DNA of 64,000 nucleotides, taken from NCBI RefSeq assembly GCF_030272615.1, contig NC_081406.1, positions 246,939,218 through 247,003,217 of the forward strand, in the 5' to 3' direction. Source of the DNA: Cryptomeria japonica (lineage: Eukaryota; Streptophyta; Pinopsida; Cupressales; Cupressaceae). The position numbers and the translations under genes were made by a program. Positions 48,394-59,169 of the stretch are shown piece by piece. The stretch's first letter is position 1, and every line of letters begins with the position of its first letter. The notes under the pieces are model-generated. The model was not told the DNA's origin and ran no database searches. It saw only the letters and a program-made list of their open reading frames with translations.

Positions 48394-48858
48394 AATCAAA
48401 CCTAATCTAACCAACAAAATTACCGAAACAAAACATAATTCAAAACATGATGCAAACTATCACTTCCATGCTTCTTCAATAAAATTCTCCTACTTCTCCT
48501 TTCTTCTCCAATATAGGTATGTTTCTCTCACAATGCGTATGATGGCGAGATTACTAGAAGTGTGATTATGAAAACTAAATTGACAAAGTAATGACGACCA
48601 AGATCGAATTGATTTTTGGGACATCGAACGGACATGATCAAATGCACAACAAAGTTGCCATTCGGGAGATGGATGAAAATGGAAGAAAGTTGAGGAGAAG
48701 GTATTATTGATAATTAATAAATAAAATCTTTAATTATCTCCTCATGAAAATTAAATTAGTAGGTTGAAGATATTATGGAGATTTAATTTTTTAAATTATT
48801 AAATATCTACATATGAGAGGATGAATAGAAGAATTAAAAAATAAAAAAGCGAGGATTA
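48394..48858. other. flank between solo LTR and the pol-less element
   Basis: AT-rich, with ATTAATAAATAAAAT and TATCTCCTCATGA words that reappear just after the element at 55640-55760. This indicates that the pol-less element landed inside one older LTR-like sequence. Confidence 0.5.
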
Positions 48859-49776
48859 TGTTGGCATATGGACACTCCAATGAGACATTGTGTGTGATTG
48901 AAGTTTTTGTCATTGATGGCAACCTTGCAATCCTATGGCATTGGCAAGACATTATACCGGCAAAAGCATTACATAGGCAACCTTGCAATCCTATGGCACC
49001 AGCAAGACATTATACCGGCAAAAGCATTACACAGGCAACCTTGCAATCCTATGGCACTGACAAGACATTATACCGGCAAAGCATTATTCAAACAAGACAG
49101 TGCACCGACATCAGCAAGATCAATCTACACCGGCATCGGCACAAAAGGAAATATGTATACTAGCACAGAGGTCGACAAGATTTTTGATATGTAATATTTT
49201 GTTTATTATTGTAAGCCGACTTGGCAAATTGTAAAATGACTCTTGTATATAAAAGAGATCATTGTAGACTTTTATAGGATATGGATAGAAAGCATAAATA
49301 AATTATAAGGCAGACCTAATGTGCGAATTGTAGGTCAAGGGTATATGTAAAGAACAGAGCAAGAACCGGTACTGAATCTGGCATTGAAGATGCTATTGTA
49401 AAGCAGTACAGATCATTGGATTTGCATAATCCTCATTGTAAGTTAGTGTGACTTCTTATTGAGCAGTGAGCTCTAGGCAGTTGGCCTTCCTGCTTGTGCA
49501 GGCCCCTATTGTAAGTAATATTCTCTTATTAGCTAGTAAGTGAATATTGTGGGTCACAAATCCCACCGAGGTTTTTTCCACATTGGGTTTCCTCGTTAAA
49601 CATCTTGTGTTATGGTGTTCTTTTCATGTGGATGTTTTTGATTCTGTTATTTACATTAATTCTTGCATACCGGTATACTGTTACTTTATGTTCTGCATGT
49701 TCAGTTTTAAAAAAATTTCATTACCGATCAGATACTAATTCACCCCCCCCTCTTAGTATCTGTGGGAACCCTAACA
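48859..49776 (+). repeat. 5' LTR of the pol-less element
   Basis: 918 bases, TG...CA. A TATA box TATATAAAAG is at 49246-49255. The U5 carries TTGAGCAGTGAGCTCTAGGC and the pyrimidine-rich terminal tract. Three copies of a 58-base unit start at 48918, 48976 and 49034. Confidence 0.93.
48918..49092 (+). repeat. 58-bp minisatellite, 3 copies, in the 5' LTR
   Basis: Units start GGCAACCTTGCAATCCTATG and contain AAGACATTATACCGGCAAA. Starts at 48918, 48976 and 49034 are exactly 58 bases apart. The same array is in the 3' LTR. Confidence 0.92.
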
Positions 49777-49778
49777 AT

Positions 49779-49790
49779 TGGTATCAGAGC
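49779..49790 (+). other. primer binding site of the pol-less element
   Basis: TGGTATCAGAGC, two bases after the LTR end, is the standard copia site complementary to the 3' end of initiator methionine tRNA. Confidence 0.92.
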
Positions 49791-49847
49791 CTGGTCCTCT
49801 ATTTTCAGAAGCCTAACAGCTTGAGGAAGATCTTGACACCGGTAAAG

Positions 49848-50994
49848 ATGGAAAATCTGATGAAGCAACTTGAAGGAGCTCTTATTGACTATGATGCAGA
49901 GAAGTTGAAAAATATCAAATTAGAAGATAATTTAAAAGTAGCTCAGGACATTATTCAGGCACTTCAAGAAAATCTTACTGTCACAAGAAATAAGAGAAGA
50001 GAACTTTGTGAAAAACTGCAAAATGAGAATGATGAAAAGGAATCACTAAATGATATGATAAGCAAATTGAAACAAGAGATTATGACAACAAAAAATGAAA
50101 TGCAGGATATGACTATGAGATTTTGCAAAGAGATTGAGGACAGAAAGAAGAATTGACCAGAAGACTAAGTGATGCAGCAAACGAGAACACAAGACTTAGC
50201 TATGAAAATGACATGTTGAAGACAGATCTGATGCATACTCAGAATGACTCAAATGAACTAATGAGATAAAAAGAAATCTTGGAAAGGGAATTGGAAACTG
50301 CAAATCAACACAAAGAAAAATTCAAGAAAAGCTCAGAAGAACTTGGTACCTTATTTAAGAATCAAAAACCCAAAGGTGACACTTCTGGAATTGGATTTGA
50401 TGTTGGAGAAAGCTCTGGTACTGCAAATACCCAAGATCACAGCAAACCGGTAAGACCTTCTAATACTTACAAATTCAATGGAAAATGCTTTAACTGCAAT
50501 AAATATGGTCATAGGGCAAATGAATGTAGATCTAGGAATTATCAGAACATCAATCCTCCCACCAGTCAATGCACCAAATGCAACAAAATTGGTCATAACT
50601 CTAAAAATTGCAGAATGAATGTAAGATGTTATGTTTGTGGAAGATTTGGTCATTTATCAAATAAATGCAGAACACAAACCGACATAGGTTATGGGAAAGC
50701 TATTTAGAAAAATAATGTAACTTGTTATGCATGTAACAAGATTGGTCATATTGCTAAATTTTGTAGAAGTAAAGGTACACCGGTAGATAACAAAAGCACT
50801 AGTTTGAAAGGTAAAGAAAAGGTTGAAGAAGTTAAGCAAGAATTTTCAAAGCAATGGATTAGAAAAGGTAATCTAAATATTGGGGATACTCCTCCACCGG
50901 TAGAACCAACAAATGCTCTACCGGTAGGACAATATGATGCTCCACCGGCAAGAAAAAGCAATACTCCACTGGCAGGATGTTCTTCATCAAATTG
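49848..50994 (+). pseudogene. coiled-coil Gag with four CCHC zinc knuckles (pol-less element)
   Basis: The ATG at 49848 (MENLMKQLEGALIDYD) opens a strongly helical, Lys/Glu/Leu-rich coiled coil. A one-base frame change near 50151 and a TAA near 50266 interrupt it. It resumes through four canonical CX2CX4HX4C knuckles: CFNCNKYGHRANEC, CTKCNKIGHNSKNC, CYVCGRFGHLSNKC and, after a TAG at 50705-50707, CYACNKIGHIAKFC. A Pro-rich tail with PPPVEP ends at TGA 50992-50994. The usual copia Gag N-terminal domain (UBN2 type) is not seen. Nucleic-acid binding is likely from the knuckles; the long coil suggests self-association. Four knuckles is more than the usual one or two. Confidence 0.82.
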
Positions 50995-51301
50995 AAGAAA
51001 ATTATCTTGAGGGTTTGGCAATCAAATGACACATGTGCTATTATTCCCTCGGTTAGAGAAAAGAAGCTGAAAATCATTCATTATCGGCAAATAAAGTTAA
51101 GCTAATACATTACCGGCAAGCAATTAATGTGGTAGGTAGCAGAAAAGACTTTATAAAATAAGGTTTTTGGCTCCATTTCATTTCACCGTGAATTCAAACT
51201 TTTAGAGAGCGCGAAGATTTCCGAGCTAAGGCATTCCGAGCAAAGAGGCAAAGCACTTCAGCAATCAATCCATCCAAAGGTAGAAAAAGGTATTTATCAT
51301 C

Positions 51302-54300
51302 ATGGCATCTTTCTCTACACCTGAATTCATAGCAAACCCTACAGTAGTCGAAGTTATAAAACAACCTAGGCCCATGTTTTAGCTAGTTCCCGAGGTAGCT
51401 AAGAAAGATGACAACACAGGTGCTCTTTCAAAAATTCCAAAAGGTGTTGTTTATGCAGAAGACCCTAGAATGTATATTCATTGCAACATAGAGGAATTAG
51501 GTGATGAAGAAATCAAAAACATGTATAAGTCTGTTATATGTGACGACTCCGGGAATGTGAAACCTGAACATAAAATTGTTGAAACCCTAGGATTCACTGA
51601 AATCCTCTGCATTCCTAAATTTCCCAAGGAAGTGGTTAGGATAGTTTTAAGCAGGGTACATGGTTCATTCTTTTGGCTTGACTCAGTGCATAAAATTACA
51701 AAGGAAGCTGTGAAAGCAGTAATAGGGTTACCTTCCACTGGTAACAAACCTGACAAAACCAAGAAGGTCTCCAATGACTTGGTAGCAAACTTAACTGGTG
51801 CAACATCCGACAAGAGATTATTGAGGGTTAATGATGTGACCGATACAAATGTTAGATTTGTTAGCATGATTTTAGGTTACAAAGCAACTCATGCTAATAG
51901 GCTTAACTCAATTTCCAGTTTATGCATAAAGAGTGCTTATGACATGGTTAAGGACAATGTGAAAATTGATATCTGTGAATGGTTAAAGGATGAGTTAATT
52001 GACAATTTAGCAAAAATCAAGAAGGATAAGAAAGGAACCTTTAGAATTGGAAATTTACTTGTATGCTTAATGCTACATATAACCAAATAGGCTCCTGGTA
52101 TAGGCAACAAGGATTTTGGATTTGACATACCGGTAGGAAAACAATTGTTTGGCTTATTCAACAACATGGGTGAAAATAGAGAAAAGAATATCAATGAGTA
52201 TTGCACTAAAGGTCAGAATGAATAAGAGGATCAGACTATCACAGGAAATTGTCAACAAATATAAGGATGATATATGTTTTGTAATAAAAAAGGATGAGAT
52301 CTGGATGGAAGCAGTCATCCCAAGGACAATCTGGGTAACAGAGATGGGGTATGAAACAGATGACCACATAGTGGAAACTTATGCCAAAGCACTTATGGAA
52401 GCCCCCAATGAACCAAAAGAAGAAGTATTTGGTAGTGCTGAGACCATTGAAAGTCAAATTCAATCTAAGAAGAGAGTGAAAAAGGTTGAGGCATTTGTGA
52501 GAAAAGGAACCAGACAAGCAAAAGCCATAAAAGAAGATGTATTAAAGAAAACCGGCATAACTGAAGATGAGTTGGCAGCCCAACAACCTGAAACTCATCT
52601 ATCACCGGTATGCACTTCCTCAGAAGGAGATATGCCAGCAACTTTCAAAAGAGTTGTCAGAAAAAGAGACCCCTCACCAGTAACCACTCCTTCACCTAGA
52701 AGGACAAGACAAAAGCAACAAGCCGTAAGATCTTCGGTCAGGAAAGTCACACCCAAGAAGAAGCTAACCCCCAAAAAGAAGAAGAAGACAAACACTGACT
52801 TGGCCCCTCTTGACATATTACTGAATGAGATCACAGAGGAAGGTAAATTGAAAAACATAGGGAAAATCTATGACACCCTATCAGATGATGAGAAAGGACA
52901 AGTTGAAGAGAGTGTCATATTACACATGGACATGTATAAAAAGTTTTTGTTGCAAGTCTTAAATGAAATTCCTGATGAACTATATAAAAGACTTGAGGCC
53001 AAAAGGCAAGGAATAATTGAGTTGGATAAGCAAATAAAAATAGAAAAATTACTTGCAGTATACCCGGTCAACTCTCCTAAGGAAATTGATGATTTGATAG
53101 CTCAGGCCAACCGGACAGTTTTTTCCACTGCACACTAACAAATATCACTAATGGCAGGTAGAGTTACTGAAGTTTCAAAGGAAACAGAAGATGGTTGGGA
53201 TACATTCTTGGTTGAAAAGGAAAAACAAGAAGAATATAGGAATCCCAAGCCCATTCTGGTATATCAGAAGGACAAAGGGAAAGGTAAAGTTGGTGGACCA
53301 CCAAGTATCAAGATTAGAGACAACTTACCCCCACCTCCTTTAAATACTCCACCGGTAAAAACAACAACTACAGAAGATCAACCAGTAGCTAAGAGTATGG
53401 ACACAAAGGATAATAATCCTAATCCTGAAGTCCTATATACTGTAAATGTTGATACTCAGAAAATCAACATAGTGGTAAATAAGGATACAACAGATAAATC
53501 AGGAAACAAAGAGCAATCAGCAGCAGATTCAGAGAAAAAGATGGAATCTGGAACACAAACAGAGAAACCAACAGAGCTAAAGGCTTCAGAACAGATGCCA
53601 CCAGTAAGAAATGATGCAGGAAAACCAGTGCTTAAAGAGATGGAGACACAAATAGACCTACCAGAGGTCAATACTAGCATGGTCACTTCCACCGGCACTC
53701 AGTTTGTTGGATCACCATCAAATGTAACAGAGGTATTGCTTGAATCTATCAAGAAAATAACTGATTATAGCTCACAAGCTTATAAAGCGATAGATGATTC
53801 AATTCCTATTTTGAAATCAATAGCTCCAAATTGTAATATAGCCAAAAAAGATTCTTTAGGCCAGTTGGATACACTTTGTAAATATATTTCTGGAAATTTT
53901 GAACAAACAAAGGTAAAATCTATAAAGGAAAGTGTAGAAAAAGAGAAACAAAAATTCTTTGAGGAAGGAATAAAGAAGTGTAACAAGGAATTTGACACAC
54001 TTCTACCGGAACTGTGCAATTTATTGAAAGAGCACAAAACTCTGTATAAAGACACCTGTAAGATAAACTTTTTGACTATAGATGTAGACAAAAAGATGAG
54101 CAAGGTACAGGAAGAGATAAATAAACTTGCAGATAATTTTGTTAACTCACCCGATGCATTATCAGTTTTTGAGGAAAAGATAACAAATCTTGAGGAATAA
54201 TTGCTCAAATTAGAAAGAGAGAAAGAGAAAATAATAAACAAGGCAAAATTCTTGAGATCTAAACTAAGTCCAAGATTGGACTATTTAGCATCTCTGCCGA

Positions 54301-54479
54301 AGGAAATATTAGAGGCACTAACACAGGGAAGCAAAACATCGGCAGAGCACTTGCAGCATCTCACCGGTACAGTATACAGAACTAAGATAGCAATAAAAGA
54401 TAGCAAGAAGTTTATGGATGGTATAAACTTAATTTTGGGAGATATTCTTCAGATAATAACTATCCAGCTACAAGGTTGA
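51302..54479 (+). pseudogene. second long reading frame of the pol-less element, about 1,060 codons, unrecognised
   Basis: The ATG at 51302 (MASFSTPEFIANPTVVEV) begins a frame that needs only one frame change (about 52160-52230) and four in-frame stops (51377, 52088, 53136, 54198) to be followed to TGA 54477-54479. N-terminal part (to about 52140) is a compact, mixed-helical domain with FPKEVVRIVLSRVHGSFFWL and ITKEAVKAVIGLPSTGNKP. A basic stretch KKKLTPKKKKKTN near 52750-52795 could be nuclear-targeting or nucleic-acid binding. The middle is Pro/Thr-rich (PPPPLNTPPVKTTTTED), and the last 250 codons are coiled-coil. No protease, RT or integrase motif. Its position before the 3' LTR is that of the env-like ORF of Sireviruses, but no signal peptide or membrane segment is evident. 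I do not recognise the family. Confidence 0.7.
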
Positions 54480-54529
54480 GGTTATGGATTGGTACAACTA
54501 CAAAATCTACTAACCTTTGTCATTGATGC

Positions 54530-54683
54530 CAAAGGGGGAGTAGTAGGATGAGAAAATTCAAAGCACAGGGATCAAATGCTCAGGGGGAGCTCTCACATTT
54601 TTGGTAACATTTTGGTCTACACATTTTTGGATATCTTTTTGAAATTTCTCATGAGTGTTGCCATCAATGCCAAAGGGGGAGAT
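54530..54683 (+). other. repeated polypurine-tract-like motifs
   Basis: AAAGGGGGAG at 54531-54540, CAGGGGGAGC at 54581-54590, and AAAGGGGGAGA at about 54672-54682 directly before the LTR. The first and last are preceded by near-identical TCATTGATGCC and CATCAATGCC words. The last is the true plus-strand primer position. Multiple polypurine copies are characteristic of Sireviruses. Confidence 0.85.
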
Positions 54684-55630
54684 TGTTGGCATATGGACAC
54701 TCCAATGAGACATTGTGTGTGATTGAAGGTTTGTCATTGATGGCAACCTTGAAATCCTATGGCATCGGCAAGACATTATCCTGGCAAAAGTATTACACAG
54801 GAAACCTTGCAATCCTATGGCACCAGCAAGACATTATACCGGCAAAAGCATTACACAGGCAACCTTGCAATCCTATGGCACCAGCAAGACATTATACCGG
54901 CAAAGCATTATTCAAACAAGACAGTGCACCGGCATCAACAAGATCAATCTACACCGGCACCGGCACCGGCACAGAAGATGTACACCAACACAGAAGGAAA
55001 TATGTATACCAGCACAGAGGCTGACAGGATTTTTGATATGTAATATTTTGTTTATTATTGTAAGTCGACTTGGCAAATTGTAAAATGACTCTTGTATATA
55101 AAAGAGGTCATTATAGACTTTTATAGGATATGGATAGAAAGCATAAATAAATTATAAGACAGACCTAATGTGCGAATTGTAGGTCAAGGGTATATGTAAA
55201 TAACAGAGCAAGAACCGGTACTGAATCTGGCATTGAAGATGCTATTGTAAAGTAGTACAGATCATTGGATTTGCATAATCCTCATTGTAAGTCAGTGTGA
55301 CTTCTTATTGAGCAGTGAGCTCTAGGCAGTTGGCCATCCTGCATGTGCAGGCCCCTATTGTAAGTAATATTCTCTTATTGGCCAGTAAGTGAATATTGTG
55401 GGTCACAAATCCCACCGAGGTTTTTCCCACATCGGGTTTCCTCGTTAAACATCTTGTGTTATGGTGTTCTTTTCATGTGGATGTTTTTGATTTTGTTATT
55501 TACATTAATTCTTCCATACCGGTATACTGTTACTTTATGTTCTGCATGTTCAGTTTTAAGAAAATTTCATTACCGATCAGATACTGATTCACCCCCCCCC
55601 ACTCTCTCAGTATCTGTGGGAACCCTAACA
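54684..55630 (+). repeat. 3' LTR of the pol-less element
   Basis: 947 bases, with a TATA box TATATAAAAG at 55095-55104. It carries the 58-base units from 54742, 54800 and 54858. It has an extra CACCGGCACCGGCAC stretch and neighbouring bases absent from the 5' LTR, which accounts for most of the length difference. Confidence 0.93.
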
Positions 55631-55635
55631 GATTA

Positions 55636-57000
55636 TCCCCACATGAGAGGATAAATAGAGATAATTAATAAATAGTATTTATTAAATATCTCCTCATAAA
55701 AAGCATAAATTATGAAGAATTAATAAATAAAATTTATCAATTATCTCCATTTTAGAAGAAAATAAATATGATAAATTAATAAATACAATTTATTATTTAT
55801 TATTCATATTTATGGGTTAGGTAATTAAATAAAATGAATCTATTTAATTAATTGGACAAGAGGATAAATAAATAGATATTAAATTTATTTATTTAATTTT
55901 TAGAAGAAGGGTTAGTAAGAAAGAGAATTTAATTAATTAAACTAATAGGCAAACAAGTCAAACTGACGTCGAGAGACCTTAATTTAGTCAGATTAAGTCA
56001 AATTGAGTCAAATTGGGCAAAATTGAGAGGAATTGGAAGGAAATGGAAAGATTTGGTAAAATTAGGTCAAAAGAAGTAATTTGGGTCAAACATGTCAAAA
56101 GACACGAAATGGGACCAAAATGACACCATGGGACAGGAAATGAGGTCGAGATAATGTCATGAGACGAAAATTGGGAGAAAATGATGCCATTAGGACAGGT
56201 TTTGGGAGAAAAAGATGTCATGAGATCAAAATGGGAGGAAATTGACATCATCAGGATACATTTTGGGACAGATTGATGTCATGAAATTGAAATGGGGATG
56301 AAATGATATCAATGAGATGGATTTTGGGACAAATTGATATCATGGAATCGAAATGGGGAGAAAATGATATCAACTAGATAGAAAATGGGAAAGGAGAAGT
56401 GAGACATAATCGACAAATGGTGAAGACCATGCATGCAATGAATTCAAAATAGGAGATGCATGCATTGACCATTTTTTAGTGTCTACATTTTGCCCCCTTG
56501 AGACAATGTGATTCAGAGCATCATTTCAAAGAAAATTCGAGAAAAAATTACATTAAAACATGCCCTAGACATGATAGGTAATAAGGGTACCCCCTTGAGA
56601 AATTGACTAAAATATTTGGAAAGAAAGTTAATTTGTCAACAATGATACCAGGATTCCAAAATAGCAAACACAAGAGAAATCAGAGTTGAAATGCAAAAAT
56701 ACAAGATCTAGAAGGTGAAAAATACTGCAACCAATGCAAATGGGAGTGCATGCATGTCCATCTAGGTAGCTTAATGGGTTATAAAAGGGGGTGAAAGGGT
56801 GAAAATAACTCATTTTCACTCTCTCAATTGGAAGAATTGGATCTTTGGAGCAAGGAAGAATAGGCAAGGATGGTGCAAATTTCGAGGGAGAATTATCGTG
56901 GTGAGTGCGTGTGGAGCTACCAACGACCAGAGGGTGCAAGACTAGAGGTATGTACCCTGATGCCCACTTGTCAATTTCTAATTTGAGCATGCTTTTTTGG
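55636..57000 (+). mobile_element. LTR-like sequence of a gypsy-type element, interrupted by the pol-less element
   Basis: An AT-rich ladder (55640-55960), a 61-bp tandem array, then GTTATAAAAGGGGG at about 56777 (TATA box) resemble U3 and promoter of the gypsy-type LTRs at 57869 and (reversed) 15300. The left part of the same sequence is probably 48700-48858. LTR ends are not located, so this is tentative. Confidence 0.4.
56120..56395 (+). repeat. degenerate 61-bp tandem repeat, about 4.4 copies
   Basis: Units carry TGATRTCATGRRATCGAAAT, then GGGGAGAAAATGATATCA and a GGATTTTGGGACA word. Copies begin near 56120, 56180, 56240, 56301 and 56361 (last partial) and diverge steadily from right to left. 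Confidence 0.8.
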
Positions 57001-57868
57001 GTTAGATTTCCTCATTTTTTTAATACATGTTGTGTTGCCCCTCTGGCATGTGCTGGCATTAATGTCAAAATATGTGTTTTGATCACCTTCATTAAATATT
57101 CAATGTTTCTTGATAAGGGTGATTTTGTGTTGATCTTTGCATTGCATATCATGTTCTTTAATGTGATTTTGGAGAAAAAGGAAAAGTGGTAACATTCCTA
57201 AGTAACTAGGCTTTAAGTTACTTGGAATATTAAAGGGACTCAAAAGCTATATTTGCAACTTATAAAATATGAGTTGCTTTTGGTTCCTTATGTGGTCACG
57301 TGTCTTATTTGAAACCTAAAGAAAAAAACTAAAAATGTATAACTTTACAAAAAGATACTATTCCTACATCTTTTGTTAAAGCTCTTGAGGAGCTAGGCCA
57401 TGAAAAGCTCTCAAAGAGCTAGGGAATGAGCAGCGGTTGGACATTCAATTGTGTTACAGAGTAGCGACAACTTATGGTCATGTGGACTCAAACACAATTT
57501 GGCAATGATGTCAAAGGAGATATCTTCAACATTGATTTACATCTCAGGTGTTTCGAACCCTTGTTTTTGTGATTTATTTTCTTGTCAAATTAATTTTTTG
57601 GTTGTGATCTATTTAGTTTGGTTGTGAGCCTTAAATCTTTTTATCTCTTAGTTTGTATGGGTTTTTCATTAAGGGATAATGGTGCTATAATCTTCTATGA
57701 AATTTTTTGTTTATATGTTTTTGAGGTTTGAGTCGTTTAACTCTCTTTCAGTCTCTTTCGTGAAAATAAAAAAAGGGGTGTACACTGTTACATGGTTCTT
57801 ACTTTGTAAAATAAAACCCTTATAGGTTATCTTATGCATATATGTTTTAAGTGTATTACAAAAATGAG
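57001..57868. other. unassigned sequence before the third Tat element
   Basis: No gene is supported; the short frame 56905-57192 has no recognisable content. Confidence 0.45.
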
Positions 57869-59064
57869 TGTATACACCTAAAAATTGGCTGAGCAATTAA
57901 ATAAATATTTAATATTTATTTAATATTTATTCTTCTATTAAATAGTTAATTTGAAAAGATTAATTCATTTAATTCATTTTCATATCTTTCTATTAATTAA
58001 TATTTTATTAATTAATTCATTATCCCATTCTTCCAAATTAATTAAATATCTAATATTTAATTATATTATTCCTCTAATTAATTAAATATCTAATATTTAA
58101 TTATCTTATTCCTCTAATTAATTAAATATCTAATATTTAATTATCTCCTCCAAGCAATTAAATATCCAATATTTAATAGTTATTCTCCTATCCTATAGTC
58201 TCAAATATTAAATAGTTCTTAAATTATTTAATATCTCTTTTCCAACTCATCCTCCATCTCCACTTCATCTTCCCTTTGCCAACTCATCAAACATGTGGCT
58301 AAAGAAATTAATATTCCTTAAATATTAATTCATCATTTATCCTCAACTACCAAACTTAATGAAATTGTGTACGTACAAATATTTCATAACCATTTCCTAT
58401 ATTCTCTCCAACACCCCCTACATCTTAGGAAGGACTTGAATCCACTTGTCCTATCATGCCTAAATTTTCTCCAACCATCCCTAGATTCTCTCAGTCAGCA
58501 ACCCAGTCAAGGTGAGATGAGTGACACTTGTCTTCTCCTTCCCTCTTTCTCTCAACCTTCACCTTTGCTAATAGCCATTCAAAATTGCAGATCTGATCAA
58601 GACCGTTGATTTGAGCCACATCATCCAATCCTCTCAAAGTCTATAAAATCAAGAGCTTCAGTTGAGAGGAAGTTAGTCTTCAAAAATAGTCTTGAAAGCT
58701 AATCATATGCATCCGTGAGTTTTTGAAGCAATTAGCAAATAGCAATTATCATATAGTATTTTAGCATAATCATGTAGCTTTGCATATCATACTATCAGTT
58801 AACTACAAGTTATCAGTCCATTCTTCATATGCCATCTTGGAAGCCAACAATGCATTGTCTGAGAGCACACCATCTGCAACCAGGAACAGTGGAGTTAGGA
58901 CACATTGAGACATAAGCCATGAAGGTAAAATAATGATTTATTTTAGTATGTATTTCATGTAGTTTCATTAGTGGATTTTGGATTTCCTGTATGCATTTCC
59001 ATTGTATTTTGTGAAATTAACTTATTACAGGTAACATTATGAGGATGGAATTCAAGCTCACACA
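57869..59064 (+). repeat. 5' LTR of the third Tat element
   Basis: It begins TGTATACACC and ends CTCACACA three bases before the primer binding site. U3 starts with an AT-rich ladder that includes a 40-bp tandem repeat. A TATA box TATAAAA is at 58643-58649, about 420 bases from the LTR end. Length about 1,196 bases. The start could also be the TG at 57865. Confidence 0.75.
58035..58160 (+). repeat. 40-bp AT-rich tandem repeat, 3 copies, in LTR U3
   Basis: ATTAAATATCTAATATTTAA recurs at 58041, 58081 and 58121, exactly 40 bases apart, with TATTCCTCTAATTA between copies. Confidence 0.9.
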
Positions 59065-59067
59065 TTT

Positions 59068-59085
59068 TGGCGCCCACCGTGGGGC
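59068..59085 (+). other. primer binding site of the third Tat element
   Basis: TGGCGCCCACCGTGGGGC, three bases after the LTR end. This is a standard plant Ty3/gypsy form; in Tat/Ogre elements the primer is usually an arginine tRNA. The tRNA identity is inferred, not tested. Confidence 0.88.
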
Positions 59086-59169
59086 TGGACCTCACATATA
59101 CCTTTAAAAATCTCGAAAAAAATAAAATCAACACATTTGTAATGGAGATTCACGCATATGTCAATTTTG

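Larger units (their letters stand above)
48859..55630 (+). mobile_element. complete non-autonomous Sirevirus-like LTR retrotransposon (no pol)
   Basis: 5' LTR 48859-49776 and 3' LTR 54684-55630 both start TGTTGGCATATGG and end AACCCTAACA. They are flanked by the 5-bp duplication GATTA (48854-48858 and 55631-55635). A primer binding site TGGTATCAGAGC follows the 5' LTR, and AAAGGGGGAGA precedes the 3' LTR. The 4.9-kb interior encodes a coiled-coil Gag with four zinc knuckles and a second frame of about 1,060 codons. There is no protease, integrase, RT or RNase H. Repeated polypurine-like tracts before the 3' LTR are a Sirevirus trait. It must rely on enzymes supplied by relatives. The LTRs differ by scattered changes and small indels, so it is not brand new. 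Confidence 0.92.

Noticed and set aside
48858-49194. Two overlapping frames of about 100 codons at the start of the LTR
   Set aside because: They are translations of the 58-base LTR minisatellite in different frames. The unit is not a multiple of three, and the same frames recur in the 3' LTR.
55988-56251. 87-codon minus-strand frame
   Set aside because: It is generated by the 61-bp tandem array; no protein family signal.
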